DNA of 64,000 nt. It comes from UBA1309 sp047605645. GTDB lineage: Bacteria; Bacteroidota; Bacteroidia; Bacteroidales; Dysgonomonadaceae. The position numbers and the translations under genes are program-made. Every line of letters starts with the position of its first letter. Positions within the stretch are counted from its first letter, which is position 1. The notes beneath the pieces were generated by a model. The model was not told where the DNA came from. It did not search any database and saw only the letters and a program-made list of their open reading frames with translations. Below, in pieces: positions 63,686 through 64,000 of this stretch. Where the stretch lies: NCBI GenBank assembly GCA_047605645.1, contig JASGFJ010000011.1, positions 49,085-113,084 of the forward strand, read 5' to 3'.

Positions 63686-64000
63686 CAGGGTCAACGCACT
63701 AATTGCTGGACAAGAATGAGGGTTATGAACAAGCCTGTGTTTTTCCTTGTCAAACACATTTACCTCGTTTGAGAATAAGGTAAACACCTCTCTTTGTTCT
63801 CAAAAAAATATGGTAACAAGCTCTCTGTATCGCTATTTCGAACGTCTTCCAGACTATCGTGTCAACAGCAACAAGAGACATCTACTTTACGATATTATTA
63901 TCTTGCCTATTCTGGTGGTTATTTGTGGGGTTGAATCGTGCGATTCTATGTAAGCGTCTCCGCATTCCCCTCCCTTCGACTTTCTTACCTCATCTATTAG
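63686..64000 (+). mobile_element. ISAs1-type insertion sequence remnant (left end, runs to the window edge)
   Basis: CAGGGTCAACGCACTAATTG at 63686 looks like the terminal repeat of an ISAs1-type element. A transposase start at 63810 reads MVTSSLYRYFERLPDYRVNS, then KRHLLYDIIILPILVVICGV, and hits TAA at 63951-63953. This is the conserved N-terminal H-repeat-associated domain of ISAs1 transposases, cut short after about 47 residues. Sequence beyond the stop does not continue the family pattern, so the gene is broken. It forms the right border of the second xylan cluster. The exact left boundary is inferred. Confidence 0.65.

Noticed and set aside
1..64000. CRISPR array
   Set aside because: No regularly spaced identical repeats of 25-40 bases and no cas genes were seen anywhere in the window.

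Overview
The window is from a Bacteroidota genome, most likely order Bacteroidales. The evidence is tandem SusC/SusD pairs, a hybrid two-component regulator (HTCS), TAnnTTTG-type promoter elements, lipoproteins with short lipoboxes and a type IX secretion sorting tail. A Dysgonomonas- or Paludibacter-like host fits, but I cannot prove genus from sequence alone. Almost everything here serves degradation of decorated xylan (glucurono-arabinoxylan).

Layout. 1-801: end of a TonB-dependent receptor and a convergent nucleosidase, outside the xylan system. 1.7-17.6 kb: one long + strand gene train. It encodes two secreted GH43s, a GH115 alpha-glucuronidase, a GPH-family sugar symporter, a lipoprotein GH10 xylanase, a signal-less GH43 (Xsa-like), and then an esterase block. 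That block holds an SGNH hydrolase, a CE6-like acetyl esterase, an unknown secreted protein, a double-CE1 feruloyl-esterase-type protein and a BD-FAE-like esterase. 17.7-26.5 kb: GH27 with NPCBM, GH3 with PA14, and a 1191-residue GH5-GH43 fusion. 26.9-30.8 kb: the HTCS sensor/regulator. 32.0-44.6 kb: the outer-membrane uptake operon in the order SusC, SusD, SusC, SusD, surface lipoprotein, GH10 with an inserted binding module. This is the xusA-xusB-xusC-xusD-xusE-xyn10C order known from Prevotella and Bacteroides xylan loci.

44.7-47.6 kb is a small accessory patch next to two tRNA genes (Gly-CCC and Leu-CAG). It holds a PD-(D/E)XK nuclease, a 57-residue small protein and a frameshifted coiled-coil gene. 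A GntP-family permease follows at 47.8-49.2 kb. 49.2-50.9 kb is IS graveyard: a decayed IS4-type transposase plus a second copy of its 5' end.

50.9-63.6 kb is a second xylan-side-chain cluster, bounded by IS4 remnants on the left and an ISAs1-type remnant on the right, with an IS630 remnant inside. It encodes a beta-helix protein with Calx-beta, PKD-like and binding modules and a T9SS tail, then GH43+CBM6, two longer GH115s and GH67. It looks acquired separately and duplicates the glucuronic-acid-removal functions of the main locus.

How the genes cooperate (inference from families): the surface GH10 with its binding module and the GH5-GH43 fusion cut bound xylan. SusC/D pairs import oligosaccharides. 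Periplasmic GH115, GH67, GH43, GH3, GH27 and esterases strip methyl-glucuronate, arabinose, galactose, acetyl and feruloyl groups. GH10, GH43 and GH3 reduce the backbone to xylose or short xylosides, taken in by the GPH symporter and finished by the signal-less GH43. The HTCS senses xylan oligosaccharides and induces the system. The less explained parts are the GH10 insert whose binding-module halves appear in swapped order, the beta-helix protein with a GH120-like acid pair, and the unknown secreted protein inside the esterase block.
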